A stretch of 64,000 nucleotides of DNA from Paenibacillus montanisoli (lineage in GTDB: Bacteria > Bacillota > Bacilli > Paenibacillales > Paenibacillaceae): assembly GCF_003268025.1 (NCBI RefSeq), contig NZ_QLUW01000003.1:682001-746000 (forward strand). Reading direction: 5' to 3'. The translations under genes and the position numbers were made by a program. The number at the start of each line of letters is the position of its first letter. The first letter of the stretch is position 1. This document shows positions 7,376 through 18,334 of this stretch, in pieces. Below the pieces are notes generated by a model. The model was given only the letters and a program-made list of their open reading frames with translations. It was not told where the DNA came from and searched no databases.

Positions 7376-8824
7376 TCAAATGAACTTCCGGCTCGTCTTC
7401 TTGCCGTCGCAGCTGAATACGATCCGTTTGTCTTCCACGATCGTCTCGAGGTGGACGGATTTGCCCCAGAGCTGGACGACATGAGGCAGCGTCCGCTCGA
7501 CGTACTTCAAATCCAGCTCCACGCCTTCGTATTTGTGGAGGAGGTATAGCTCGCCGACTCGGTTAAAGTCGCCGTCCGTGACGACCAGGCTCGGGAAGCC
7601 CCCGTTGACGCGGGAAAATACGAGTTGATCACGGACGTTTTCCCATGCTTTATCGGTAATTTTCCATTCCGCGCCTTTCTTCTCGAAGACGTAGAGATCC
7701 AGGTCGTTGACCAGCTTCTTCGTCAAATAGTTGCGCAGGAAGGAGATATCGGAGTCGAACTCCCGCACCTCGAATATTTTCTCGCGGCCGCGTCCCGGCT
7801 GCCGGCCGAAGCGCTCCTGCTCTTCCTTGTTCGGATTGTCCCAGCGCTTTTCGATATCCTCGAAGATTTTCAGTCCGAGGTAGTACGGGTTCAGCGAATG
7901 CCGCGATGGCTGCACGACGGAGGAGTTCAGCTTGGCGAATTCGATCGTTTCCTCGCTCGTCAGGTTCATCTCGCGAATAATCCGTTGATGCCAGTAGGAA
8001 GCCCAGCCTTCGTTCATGATTTTCGTCTCGATCTGCGGCCAGAAGTAGAGCATCTCGTCGCGAAGCATCGACATGATATCGCGCTGCCAATCCTGCAGGT
8101 CCGGGGAATATTCCTCAATGAACCAGATGAGGTCCTTCTCCGGCTGCGGCGGGAAGCGCTTCTGGTCGTTCGCGCTCGTCTTGGCGGCGTTTTGCGCAGC
8201 TTGTTCATCGGCATCGAGCGTCCATAAATCGTCGTATTTGGTTTGCTGCTTCTGCGGCTTATTCGACTGATGCACCTTGTTGAGCAGCTCGATGTATTGG
8301 GATTTATCCAGCTTGTATGGCCGGATGATGGTGGAGTCGACATGCTCTTGAATCGCAAGAACCGCGTCGATGAACTTCTCAACAGCCTCGGCGCCGTATT
8401 CCATCTCGTATTGGCGCACGCGCTCGGCCGTGGCGGACATGCTCTCCACCATGTTCCGGTTCGAGGCGCTAAAGCGCGCATTATTCTTGAAGAAGTCGCA
8501 GTGGGCCAGCACGTGCGCGACAATCAGCTTGTTCTGTATGAGCGAGTTGCCGTCCAGCAGGAATGCATAGCAGGGGTTGGAGTTAATAACAAGCTCATAA
8601 ATTTTGCTCAGGCCAAAATCGTACTGCATCTTCATCTTATGAAACGTCTTGCCAAAGCTCCAGTGGCTGAACCGGGTCGGCATGCCGTACGCGCCGAATG
8701 TATAAATAATATCGGCCGGGCATATTTCATACCGCATCGGGTAGAAATCGAGGCCAAATCCTTGTGCAATTTCGGTAATCTCGTCAATGGCACGCTCTAA
8801 CGCTTTGATCTCGTCCTGGTGCAA
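7376..8824 (-). CDS. spoVR: SpoVR family protein (stage V sporulation, cortex formation)
   Basis: A 482-residue soluble protein of the SpoVR/YcgB family, full length for the family. It shows [23 protein letters not shown]-type N-terminal sequence (split here) and the strongly conserved [10 protein letters not shown] and [10 protein letters not shown] segments. SpoVR is needed for normal spore cortex in Bacillus subtilis; its biochemical role is unsettled. The start is TTG 8824 behind GGGGGAAG, with no nearby ATG alternative. A sigma-E-like promoter lies about 40 nt upstream. Together with prkA and yhbH it forms a functionally linked trio that is an operon in many proteobacteria; here the three are scattered over 16 kb. 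Confidence 0.95.
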   Translation of the reverse strand: MHQDEIKALERAIDEITEIAQGFGLDFYPMRYEICPADIIYTFGAYGMPTRFSHWSFGKTFHKMKMQYDFGLSKIYELVINSNPCYAFLLDGNSLIQNKLIVAHVLAHCDFFKNNARFSASNRNMVESMSATAERVRQYEMEYGAEAVEKFIDAVLAIQEHVDSTIIRPYKLDKSQYIELLNKVHQSNKPQKQQTKYDDLWTLDADEQAAQNAAKTSANDQKRFPPQPEKDLIWFIEEYSPDLQDWQRDIMSMLRDEMLYFWPQIETKIMNEGWASYWHQRIIREMNLTSEETIEFAKLNSSVVQPSRHSLNPYYLGLKIFEDIEKRWDNPNKEEQERFGRQPGRGREKIFEVREFDSDISFLRNYLTKKLVNDLDLYVFEKKGAEWKITDKAWENVRDQLVFSRVNGGFPSLVVTDGDFNRVGELYLLHKYEGVELDLKYVERTLPHVVQLWGKSVHLETIVEDKRIVFSCDGKKTSRKFI

Positions 8825-8864
8825 TTTCGCTTCCCCCTTGTAATGCGATTGTGCTTCATAGCTA

Positions 8865-8893
8865 TATGTATGGGGGGGCGAAGGGCGATATGT
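8865..8893 (-). promoter_or_regulatory. Predicted sigma-E promoter of spoVR
   Basis: Reading the minus strand: -35 ACATATC (8893-8887), 14-bp spacer, -10 CATACATA (8872-8865). This fits the mother-cell sigma-E consensus (KMATATT-N14-15-CATACANT), and B. subtilis spoVR is a sigma-E gene. Confidence 0.65.
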
Positions 8894-8910
8894 GCATTTT
8901 TTGCACAGTT

Positions 8911-9330
8911 TTAATAGAGTGCGCCCTCTTGAATCAGTAGGTTTGCAATGTCGTGAAAATGTCTCCGCTTGGCGTTCGCCAAAGGCGTGACGCCTTCTTT
9001 ATCCGGCAGATGGACATCGGCGCCATGCTCAAGCAGCAGGCGGACGACTTCAAGTTGATTGGCGCTTCCGGTCCCTAGTATGATGGCTTCCAGAAGAGCG
9101 GTCCAGCCGAGATTGTTGACGTGATTGACGTTAATATCGCTGTTCGTGAGCAGCTCGCGCACGACGTCGACATAGCCGTGCTCCGATGCCGGGATCAGCG
9201 CTACGCCGCCATACCGGTCCGTAATGCGCGTATTGGCGCCTGCTGCCAGCGTAAGCTTCACGATGTCTAAATAGCCTTCCGCACCGGCGTACAGGAACGG
9301 GTTATCAAGCTTGTGATCCTGCTTATGCAA
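8911..9330 (-). CDS. Ankyrin repeat protein, probably shortened by a nonsense codon
   Basis: A 139-residue protein of about four ankyrin repeats, for example [40 protein letters not shown] and [19 protein letters not shown]. Ankyrin repeats mediate protein binding; no partner is evident. The open frame starts at TTG 9330 without an SD. Immediately upstream the same frame reads MNLSIVK, then TAG (9354-9352), then [12 protein letters not shown]: the stop falls exactly where a repeat normally has Leu (IVKLLIDAGAD). The original gene probably began at or before ATG 9375, so the present gene is either a pseudogene or a shorter product. A recent mutation or a sequencing error would both fit. Confidence 0.6.
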   Translation of the reverse strand: MHKQDHKLDNPFLYAGAEGYLDIVKLTLAAGANTRITDRYGGVALIPASEHGYVDVVRELLTNSDINVNHVNNLGWTALLEAIILGTGSANQLEVVRLLLEHGADVHLPDKEGVTPLANAKRRHFHDIANLLIQEGALY

Positions 9331-9447
9331 ATCGGCGCCGGCGTCGATCAGCTATTTTACGATGGATAAATTCATCGCAACAGGTTGCGGATCTGAGCAG
9401 TTCTGTGGTAAGGTTAGGGAAATATTATGAAGGAGGTGTGAGGTAGG

Positions 9448-9591
9448 ATGAATGCAGAAATGGTGAACAACCGTGTTAGCCAGCTTCCGATTGCGATGGC
9501 TGGCATCGTGCATGTTTTGGACGCGAACGGGAGAAGTCTGTCCAAAATTGCCGATACGGCACCATTATTCATGCGAAGACGCCTACCTTAG
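9448..9591 (+). CDS. Small ORF of 47 residues, unrecognised
   Basis: ATG 9448 lies behind two good ribosome-binding candidates (AGGAGG 9431-9436 and AGGTAGG 9441-9447). The product MNAEMVNNRVSQ... contains a mildly hydrophobic middle (PIAMAGIVHVLDANG) and a basic C-terminus (MRRRLP). It fills the gap between the ankyrin gene and the ABC-F gene and is followed by its own terminator, which supports a real transcript. I recognise no family. Confidence 0.45.
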   Translation: MNAEMVNNRVSQLPIAMAGIVHVLDANGRSLSKIADTAPLFMRRRLP

Positions 9592-9612
9592 ACCTCGATC
9601 GGCCAAGACCGA

Positions 9613-9649
9613 AGAGTCGCAGGGCATTTTCCTGCGGCTCTTTTTTTTG
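9613..9649 (+). terminator. Rho-independent terminator after the 47-residue ORF
   Basis: A 10-bp stem (9614-9623 with 9631-9640, one G-T pair) followed by nine T. Confidence 0.8.
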
Positions 9650-9707
9650 TATCGTTCCGGGGCTTGCTAGGAGGAGAGTCTTCCGAAACAACGGGGAGGA
9701 TTCCACA

Positions 9708-11600
<1,893 letters not shown>

Positions 11601-11602
11601 AA

Positions 11603-11656
11603 AAAAGCACTCCTCTTAAGCGGCATCATGCCGGTCTGAAGAGGAGTGCCTTTTCA
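11603..11656. terminator. Bidirectional terminator between the ABC-F and LTA-synthase-like genes
   Basis: An 11-bp stem (11607-11617 GCACTCCTCTT with 11639-11649), with an inner CGGCATCATGCCG hairpin. It has an A-run before and a T-run after. Confidence 0.88.
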
Positions 11657-11663
11657 ATTAGAG

Positions 11664-13523
11664 TTACTGTTCGACGGGAGGAAGCTGGCTCACATAGCTG
11701 TCGGACAGATGCAGCAGCTTGAGCGCCCGTTCGTATTGGTCCTGGGTAACGGATGTGCCGCTTTGCACGCTGCCGTGCAGCGGATAATGGTTGCCGTCGG
11801 CATAGGCCGTGCCAGGAATAAACAGTTCATAATCGTTAATCAGCGAGCCGGATGGCAGATAGTACCGTTCAGGCAAAATGTTCGACGACTGGTTCAGCAA
11901 ATCTTGACCGAAATGGATATGGTCGGCCATGGAGATGCCGAGCAAATTCGCGAGCGTCGGCATGATGTCGGACTGGCCGCCGAGCTGCGTCTGCTTCTCG
12001 GCTTTCTGAATGCCCGGCGACGAGATGATGAGCGGGATGTTAATCATATCCGTATAGCCGTACTCGTGGCCGTAGATTTCGCGCATAAGGTCCTTGTCGT
12101 CGCTATCGAGCGAGTAGATCGGCAGACCCAGGTGGTCGCCGTAGATGGCGAATACGCTGTTTTCCCAGAGGCCGCGCGCCTTTAAATCGTCGATGAACAA
12201 GCCTAATGCGTAATCCGCGTAATTTTGCGCACGGATGTAATCGCCAACGAAGGTGCCTTCGTACCGTTTCGGCAAAGTCATTTTATATTTGTCCTTCGGA
12301 ATGGTGAACGGGTGATGGGCTGACATCGAGATCAGCTGGGCGTAGAACGGCTTGCCGGACTGCTGCATCTTCTCGAGCTGATCTGCGGTTTTCTTGTACA
12401 GCACTTCATCGGACGGACCGAAGAAAACCATGTCATTGAGGCCGAAAAACGATTGATCGTAGTACTTGCCAAAGCCAAGCGCTTTATAAAGTCCGCTGCG
12501 GTTCCAGAATTCGACGACGTTGGTATGGAACGTGGCGCTCTGGTAGCCGTTCTGCCCCAGCAAGCGCGGTAAGCTCGGCAGCGCTTTGTCGCTGTAAGTC
12601 ATCGTTGCCGCGCCCCGAGGCGGCGTATAGAACGACGTATTGACGACAAATTCGGCATCCGAAGTATTGCCTTGTCCGACCTGCTGGTAGAAGTTCGGGA
12701 AATACAGATGCTCTCTGGCCAGCTTGTTCATGTTCGGCGTTATTTCTTGGCCGTCGATTTTGAGGCCGACCAGAAAGTTCTGGAAGGATTCCATTTGCAC
12801 GATGATCAGGTTTTTGCCTGCCGCCGCCTTCCAATATTGCGGCGATTCCGGCTCTTGGATGCCTTTCGTCTCATCGATGAGCTGGCGCGTGATGTCATGA
12901 ATCGGCGTTTTCGGCGCATCGTCCTTCTCGAAGATCGTGTACAGCTCGTAGTTGAGAATGCCCATTTCCTCGGCTTTTACGATTTCGTTCATGCTGGCTC
13001 TGTTCGGCAAAATATTGAAGAGACAGAGTGCGAGCGACAGGATGAACAAGAGCGAGATGACCGCGCGGTTAAGCGGAATCTGGCTGATCGCCTTCCAGTT
13101 CTTCGCCTTCGACCGTCTGGCGAGAAGGAAGATAAATACGATAATATCGAGAAAAATAAACAGGTAGTACGGATCGAGAAGCGTAAATACGCTGCTTTTG
13201 ACCGCGGTTACTTGATTGACCTGCTCGAGCGCATGATAGGTGACAATTATGCCAAAATATTTATAGTACATAATGACTGCAAACAGGATGGCCGTCACAA
13301 ATAAATTGACCGTCACGTACAGCGCTAGCTTCCGTTTGGCGGCAAACCATTCGATCAAGCAGAAGAGAAGCCAGAAGAAGGGCAGCTCGGTTACGAGCAG
13401 CGTCCAGGACGGGCCTCCGTCAAAAATGACGAGCCAGGCGAGCATGCTTTTTATAACTAATATGAATGTGAAAAAAAGAAACGGCCTCATCTGAAACAAC
13501 CGTTTGAGGCGCCAAACTGGCAT
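11664..13523 (-). CDS. LTA synthase family protein (membrane sulfatase fold)
   Basis: A 619-residue protein: about five N-terminal membrane helices (residues 10-180) and an extracellular sulfatase-type domain. The catalytic threonine lies in VGQGNTSDAEF, equivalent to the GKTSDSEF motif of LtaS. The metal site continues with NLIIVQMESFQNF and YGDHLG. LtaS enzymes polymerise glycerol phosphate from phosphatidylglycerol onto the lipoteichoic acid anchor; paralogues act as primases or in sporulation. The start is ATG 13523 (MPVWRLKRLF) because GGAGG lies 9 nt upstream; a longer TTG form would overlap the SD. Monocistronic. Whether it is the main LTA synthase or a paralogue is open. Confidence 0.9.
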   Translation of the reverse strand: MPVWRLKRLFQMRPFLFFTFILVIKSMLAWLVIFDGGPSWTLLVTELPFFWLLFCLIEWFAAKRKLALYVTVNLFVTAILFAVIMYYKYFGIIVTYHALEQVNQVTAVKSSVFTLLDPYYLFIFLDIIVFIFLLARRSKAKNWKAISQIPLNRAVISLLFILSLALCLFNILPNRASMNEIVKAEEMGILNYELYTIFEKDDAPKTPIHDITRQLIDETKGIQEPESPQYWKAAAGKNLIIVQMESFQNFLVGLKIDGQEITPNMNKLAREHLYFPNFYQQVGQGNTSDAEFVVNTSFYTPPRGAATMTYSDKALPSLPRLLGQNGYQSATFHTNVVEFWNRSGLYKALGFGKYYDQSFFGLNDMVFFGPSDEVLYKKTADQLEKMQQSGKPFYAQLISMSAHHPFTIPKDKYKMTLPKRYEGTFVGDYIRAQNYADYALGLFIDDLKARGLWENSVFAIYGDHLGLPIYSLDSDDKDLMREIYGHEYGYTDMINIPLIISSPGIQKAEKQTQLGGQSDIMPTLANLLGISMADHIHFGQDLLNQSSNILPERYYLPSGSLINDYELFIPGTAYADGNHYPLHGSVQSGTSVTQDQYERALKLLHLSDSYVSQLPPVEQ

Positions 13524-13678
13524 GTTAAAATCCTCCAATCACTAGCAATTGCTGCTACTCTCTCAACGTACATTATGCTCTGCCGCACGAGGGTTTGTCA
13601 AAATGGAAAATTGACGCCAAACGCCTGAATGAGTGTTATACTATACTCTGAGCAGGGATTGAATATGAAGGGTAACGG

Positions 13679-14920
13679 TTGACTATGAATGCAATGAAAT
13701 CGCTAGTCTCGACGCTTCGGCTGCAGCTCGGGCCGAGAGCTTGGCATAACTTCTGTTTCGATGCGTCGGCATCGGTGCTGTTCAGCTTTTTTAACGTCGT
13801 TTTTAACCAGTTTTATATCCCGATGGCCATTCAGCAGGGCGCATCCAACATTCAGGTCGGGCTGCTGTCCGCGGCTCCCGCGATCGGGCTGCTCTTCTCG
13901 CCGATCTGGGCCGGCTGGATCGAGCGCCGTCCGGATCCGAAGCCGTTCATCATCATGCCGAATCTGATTGCGAGAGTTCTGATTATTTTACCCGCATTCT
14001 TCGGCGTGCCGTTGATCTATGTTACCGTTGCGCTGATGTTCCATATGCTGATGGGCGTGCAGGCGCCGGCATATGCCTCGCTCGTTGTCCGCATGTATCC
14101 GCCGGAGCATCGAGGAAAGCTGATGGGCAATGTGAGGGTGGCGATGGGGATCCTTATGATCCCGACCGCGTTCTTAATCGGCAAATGGACGGATGCTGCC
14201 GGGCCAAGAGGCCCGCTGCTGTTCGCCTCCGTGACAGGCGTGATTTCCATCCTCGTCTTCGCGAAGGTGAAGGCGCGGAAGGAAGCGCCGTCCAAGCTGC
14301 TGGCCGCAAAGCGCGCCTCGCTTAAGGAGCAGCTGCAGCTGATCAAGCAAAACCGCGAAATGGCGGTCTTTTTTGTAGCTTGCACGTTCACCGGCTTCGG
14401 CAATATTATCGCGCAGCCGCTGTATCAGATCATTCAAGTCAATAAGCTGGATATGACGAATACGGAAATCGGGATCGCCCGTGCGACCTATTTCACGTGC
14501 TTGCTCGTCGCTTATTTCGTCGTCGGGCGCGTCATCGACAGGCTGTCGGCAAAGCATACGGTATCCTACGGGCTGGCGGCCTTCGCCATCGTGCCGCTGC
14601 TTTATGCGATCTTTGGCAATGTGCCGGCCGTCGTGATTGGCAGCGGGATTCAAGGCTTGGGCGATGCCATCTGGGATCTCGGCTTCCTCGCCTACGTTTT
14701 CCGGCTTGCGCCGGGCCGCGAAGCTGTCGTATTCGGCCTTCATCTGATGCTGTTCGGCATCCGCGGCAGCGCCGGACCGCTGCTTAGCACGGCCTTGTCG
14801 GAGACGCTGCCGATTTCCTGGCTGCTCTGCGCTGCCGCGCTGTTCGGCTTTATCGGCGTGCTGGCCTTTGTACTGTACGGCAGAAGCCGCCCGGGGCAAG
14901 CGTTAGGGGCGGAGGTCTAG
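13679..14920 (+). CDS. MFS transporter
   Basis: A 413-residue, about 12-helix major facilitator protein. The loop 2-3 region has GLLFSPIWAGWIERRPDPKP, resembling the MFS motif, and a long basic cytoplasmic loop separates the halves near residue 200 (KVKARKEAPSKLLAAKRASL). The substrate is not recognisable. GAAGGG lies 6 nt before TTG 13679; ATG 13685 is an equally possible start. A TTGACG element at 13611-13616 and TATACT-like sequence near 13637-13647 may be its promoter. It is divergent from the LTA-synthase-like gene and ends at its own terminator. Confidence 0.87.
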   Translation: MTMNAMKSLVSTLRLQLGPRAWHNFCFDASASVLFSFFNVVFNQFYIPMAIQQGASNIQVGLLSAAPAIGLLFSPIWAGWIERRPDPKPFIIMPNLIARVLIILPAFFGVPLIYVTVALMFHMLMGVQAPAYASLVVRMYPPEHRGKLMGNVRVAMGILMIPTAFLIGKWTDAAGPRGPLLFASVTGVISILVFAKVKARKEAPSKLLAAKRASLKEQLQLIKQNREMAVFFVACTFTGFGNIIAQPLYQIIQVNKLDMTNTEIGIARATYFTCLLVAYFVVGRVIDRLSAKHTVSYGLAAFAIVPLLYAIFGNVPAVVIGSGIQGLGDAIWDLGFLAYVFRLAPGREAVVFGLHLMLFGIRGSAGPLLSTALSETLPISWLLCAAALFGFIGVLAFVLYGRSRPGQALGAEV

Positions 14921-14943
14921 CTGCCCGGAAATAGTCGATGGAG

Positions 14944-14994
14944 GGAGCTTCTGCTGCCGCATGAGGTTGATGCGGCGGCCGGAGCTTTTTTTTG
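14944..14994 (+). terminator. Terminator of the MFS gene
   Basis: A long G+C-rich stem centred on GCTGCCGCAT (14953-14962) with 14970-14979 (one G-T pair) and outer AGCT pairs, then eight T. Confidence 0.8.
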
Positions 14995-15055
14995 CTGCGC
15001 GCTGGAAGCAGAGGCAGCAGAAAAAACCTCGCCTAAGCTAGTCCCGCACCATCGC

Positions 15056-15099
15056 ACAAAAAAACGGCCTCAAAAGCGCAAGCGCTTCTGAGGCCGTTA
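15056..15099 (-). terminator. Terminator of yhbH
   Basis: AACGGCCTC (15063-15071) pairs with 15090-15098, and an inner AAGCGC/GCGCTT extends the stem. The A-run at 15056-15064 becomes a T-run on the minus strand. Confidence 0.85.
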
Positions 15100-15103
15100 T
15101 TCG

Positions 15104-16264
15104 TTACACGACCAATTCCCGTTTCCGGAAGAACGACTTCAGCGCGTTATACACTTCGCCTTTTTCACGGATGACATAGTGCATGAAGTTCGGCAGGTTA
15201 ATGTGCTTATACGCCGACATGAGCGTGCTGGAGCGGTTGTATTGGTTTACCTCGCCGTAACCGAACAGATTCGCCCGTTTGAGCAGCTCGCCGATCAGCT
15301 TCACGCAGCGCTCATTGTCGCTGGTGAGATTGTCGCCGTCGGAGAAGTGAAACGGATAAATATTGTAGAGATTAGGAGGGAAGCGGCTGTCGATAATATC
15401 GATGGCCTTAATATAAGCGGAAGAGCAGATCGTGCCGCCGCTTTCGCCGCGGGTGAAGAACTCTTCCTCCGTAACCTCCTTAGCCTCGGTGTGGTGCGCG
15501 ATAAACACGATTTCCACGTTCTCGTACTGATGGCGCAGGAAGCGGGTCATCCAGAAGAAGAAGCTGCGAGCGACATACTTCTCGAAGCTGCCCATCGAGC
15601 CGCTTGTGTCCATCATCGCCAGAATGACGGCGTTGGATTGCGGCTTAATGATTTCTTCCCATGTCTTATAGCGGAGATCGTCAGGCGAAATGCCGTGAAT
15701 GCCTGGCGATCCGCTGGTCGCATTCCGTTTCAGATTTTCGAGGATCGTCCGTTTCTTATCGATGTTGGACATGATGCCTTTTTTACGAATATCGTTAAAA
15801 CGGATTTCCTTCGTTTCGATTTGATCGCGGTCCTTCTGTTTCAGAAACGGCAGCTCCAGCTCCTCGAAGAGCATCGTCTCAAGCTCGGCTAAGCTAATTT
15901 CGGCTTCGACGATATCGTCACCGGGCTGGTCGCCGGCATTTTCGCCTTTGCCGCCTTTCTGAGCAGCGGAGGGATCGACGCCGAGCACGTCGCCGACTTG
16001 GCTGTCGCCGTCGCCTTGGCCGACATGTTTGTTTTTATTGAAATTATAGACGAACCGATATTCGTCGAGACTGCGGATCGGCACCTTAATGACATGCTTC
16101 CCGTCGGACATGACAATGTTTTCTTCCGATACAAGATCGGGTAAATTCTGTTTGATGGCTTCGCGCACCTTTTGTTGGTGACGGGCCTGATCCTGATGTC
16201 CTTTGCGATGCAGTGACCAGTCCTCACGCGACACCGTATAAAGCGTTCCTTCGTATCCTGCCAT
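15104..16264 (-). CDS. yhbH: YhbH family sporulation protein (DUF444, VWA-like)
   Basis: A 386-residue DUF444 protein. The C-terminal half has a von Willebrand A-like domain whose metal-site motif is visible as [14 protein letters not shown] (DxSxS) and continues through [19 protein letters not shown]. The N-terminal half includes [22 protein letters not shown]. YhbH is a sporulation protein in Bacillus and the counterpart of E. coli YeaH, which acts with YeaG (PrkA) and YcgB (SpoVR). The start is ATG 16264, 8 nt behind GGGAGG; a GTG three codons upstream would abut the SD. It is transcribed leftward and ends at a bidirectional-looking hairpin. Confidence 0.93.
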   Translation of the reverse strand: MAGYEGTLYTVSREDWSLHRKGHQDQARHQQKVREAIKQNLPDLVSEENIVMSDGKHVIKVPIRSLDEYRFVYNFNKNKHVGQGDGDSQVGDVLGVDPSAAQKGGKGENAGDQPGDDIVEAEISLAELETMLFEELELPFLKQKDRDQIETKEIRFNDIRKKGIMSNIDKKRTILENLKRNATSGSPGIHGISPDDLRYKTWEEIIKPQSNAVILAMMDTSGSMGSFEKYVARSFFFWMTRFLRHQYENVEIVFIAHHTEAKEVTEEEFFTRGESGGTICSSAYIKAIDIIDSRFPPNLYNIYPFHFSDGDNLTSDNERCVKLIGELLKRANLFGYGEVNQYNRSSTLMSAYKHINLPNFMHYVIREKGEVYNALKSFFRKRELVV

Positions 16265-16367
16265 GCTGGACACCTCCCATACCGTTTGAGCTTGTTGTTA
16301 TTCATTCTATTCAAGACTCGGACGGTTATGTGAAGCAAAATGCGCCCAATTCTAGCAATCTGGCAAA

Positions 16368-16904
16368 TTAGAGCTCGATCCTTTCGATCACGGCGCTCCC
16401 CCAAGGGGCGACCTTGACATGCACGAGCAGATTGCCGGCGCGTTCCCCCAGTTCCTTGCCCGAATTCTCTTCGACATAATATTGCTCCAGCCCGTAATGG
16501 ATGCGCATGGTCGCGTTATCCGTATATTGCACGCGCCCTTTCAGAATGACTTCGCCTGCGGAGCGGGACGGCTTCTTGTCATACACGCCGGCTACCTCAT
16601 AGTCGCCATCCTTGCCGTTCTCAGTCAGCAGCACATATACGGCATCGCCGCTGTTCGGCTCTTTGCCGCTTCCTTTCCATTTGGAGTAGGGAGCGGTGTT
16701 GATTTCATAATTGAGCTGCACATAATCGCCGTACAGCTGGTCGCGCGGATCGACGGGAACCGTTCGCAGCGTAATCTCTTTGCCGACCCAAAGCGCGGAA
16801 TAGTGGAAGCAGGCGATGCCGCCAAGGAAGAGCAGTTGAAGCAAAACGATCAGCATTAGCCAAAAACCGCGTTTCTTTTTCATGCCGTTACCGTTCTTAT
16901 TCAT
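16368..16904 (-). CDS. GDYXXLXY domain membrane-anchored protein
   Basis: A 178-residue protein: a basic N-terminus (KKKRG), one transmembrane helix (FWLMLIVLLQLLFLGGIACF), then an extracytoplasmic domain. It has the family signature GDYVQLNY inside PRDQLYGDYVQLNYEI. The start is ATG 16904, behind AGGAGGAG. Its first codons overlap the end of the upstream DUF2157 gene by 8 nt (ATGAATAA), implying translational coupling. DUF2157 and GDYXXLXY proteins are commonly paired, but the role of the pair is unknown. Confidence 0.82.
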   Translation of the reverse strand: MNKNGNGMKKKRGFWLMLIVLLQLLFLGGIACFHYSALWVGKEITLRTVPVDPRDQLYGDYVQLNYEINTAPYSKWKGSGKEPNSGDAVYVLLTENGKDGDYEVAGVYDKKPSRSAGEVILKGRVQYTDNATMRIHYGLEQYYVEENSGKELGERAGNLLVHVKVAPWGSAVIERIEL

Positions 16905-18135
16905 GGGGCTTCTCCTCCTGGTCCTCACGATGCTCGATCAGAAACTGTTTCTTGCGCCGATTCAGGAACCAGCTGAGCGAGAGCAAAATGATGCCGCCTA
17001 GAATGAAGAAAATCGATTTGTCCATAAAGTTCCAAGCGAGCTTCCCGTAGGCAGCCATCGTGCTGGCAAGGAATAGCAACGTGCCAAGGTTGATTTTGAC
17101 GGCCCATTCTTCGGCGTATCCGCGCCACAGCAAGTACAGGGAGAATGCGAACAGCACAAGTAGATAGGCGGCATCCGCGCCTTGCGGCAGATAGAAGAAC
17201 GGAAGCGCGAGCAGCCAATCCGGACTCGACGAGAGCCGGCGATGACGATGCTTCCCGGCAAGCGACAGCGCGAATATCGCGACGAGCGCAAGGCTGAACC
17301 AGAACGGCTGTGCCGCTAGATCCTGCAAGAACGTAGAATCATGCCGATCCGTGTAGAACAGGACGATAACCAGATTGTGCACGAATGCCGCAACGAGCGG
17401 AATAGCTTGGAACGGATAAACGGATTTGCGTTCCTTGGACCAGTCCATAACGCTGTACAGCAGCCAGACCGGGATGAAGAACCAGGAGAAGGGCCATTCA
17501 TGAACGGTTACTAGCAGAATCGACTGCACGGTGATGCTGGCGGCCAAGCACCAGGCAAGCAGCGTGTCGGGACGCTTCAACCAGTAATATCCGAGACCCG
17601 CTGCCATAATTGCAAAAGCGGCGAAGCTGAAATGATGGAATTCGGTCGTGTTGTACCACTGCAGCCCGGAGAAGATCAGCAGGCTAAGCAGGAACAAATA
17701 GCGGCTCTTGATCAAATAAGTGAGGAGTACGCCGACCGACCCCCAGACGATGAACGATGTGACGCCGTACGCTTGCAGGTGAAACATCTGACCGATCAGC
17801 ACGATGCCGGCTCCGAAGGTGAGCAAGCCGAGACCGATGAGTCCGGTGCCGAGATTCTCCTGGTTTCTTCTGCGGAACATTTCGCCGGCCGTATAGAAGC
17901 CCGTCATCGTGATCCCTATAATGAGGAGCCGAATGACATCCGGAATTTGCTGCCAGTTTGCGGCGACGAAGCTGAGAATACCAAGGCCCACTAAAATGCT
18001 GCCTAAAATCGGAATCAATCCGATTGCGCGCTTCTGCTCCGGATAACAGGCGAGAATGCGCTGGAATTGTTCGGGGGTGATGATGTTTTGATGGATCCAC
18101 GAGGGACCCTCTTGCTGCAGCCATTTTCTGCTCAT
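16897..18135 (-). CDS. DUF2157 domain-containing multi-spanning membrane protein
   Basis: A 412-residue protein. An N-terminal soluble helix-rich segment (IHQNIITPEQFQRILACYPEQ) matches the DUF2157 start. About ten or more transmembrane helices follow, beginning with LIPILGSILVGLGILSFVAANWQ, which is characteristic of the family. The C-terminus is charged. The start is ATG 18135, 8 nt behind AAAGAGG. It is translationally coupled to the GDYXXLXY gene. Function unknown; the pairing suggests a membrane complex. Confidence 0.83.
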   Translation of the reverse strand: MSRKWLQQEGPSWIHQNIITPEQFQRILACYPEQKRAIGLIPILGSILVGLGILSFVAANWQQIPDVIRLLIIGITMTGFYTAGEMFRRRNQENLGTGLIGLGLLTFGAGIVLIGQMFHLQAYGVTSFIVWGSVGVLLTYLIKSRYLFLLSLLIFSGLQWYNTTEFHHFSFAAFAIMAAGLGYYWLKRPDTLLAWCLAASITVQSILLVTVHEWPFSWFFIPVWLLYSVMDWSKERKSVYPFQAIPLVAAFVHNLVIVLFYTDRHDSTFLQDLAAQPFWFSLALVAIFALSLAGKHRHRRLSSSPDWLLALPFFYLPQGADAAYLLVLFAFSLYLLWRGYAEEWAVKINLGTLLFLASTMAAYGKLAWNFMDKSIFFILGGIILLSLSWFLNRRKKQFLIEHREDQEEKPHE

Positions 18136-18253
18136 CTGACGCACCTCTTTCTTTTCTTCTTACTTTCAGTATAATCAACTGAATTTCCAAACAAAGTACC
18201 AATTTTGTCTGGTACCGGTAAAGCAGCCCGGGAAGCATAGCAACGCAAGCCTC

Positions 18254-18295
18254 TTGCATAAAATGTTATATTGGTTATAATACAACTATACAACT
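18254..18295 (+). promoter_or_regulatory. Promoter of the GntR/LacI-type regulator with tandem 8-bp repeat
   Basis: TTGCAT (18254-18259), 16-bp spacer, TATAAT (18276-18281). ATACAACT occurs twice in direct succession (18280-18287, 18288-18295) at the expected transcription start, a natural position for autorepression. Binding is inferred. Confidence 0.55.
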
Positions 18296-18334
18296 CGTAG
18301 CATAACGGCAGACATTCGGATTGGAGGATGGAAC

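Noticed and set aside
7625-8800. Long rightward open frames opposite spoVR
   Set aside because: They lie wholly antisense to the well-conserved spoVR gene, lack SD sequences and have Arg/Val/Leu-biased translations typical of shadow frames in G+C-rich DNA.
13611-13647. Sigma-A promoter of the MFS gene
   Set aside because: TTGACG is followed by several TATA-like stretches at 18-26 bp. None has both a good sequence and good spacing, so only a mention is made under the gene.
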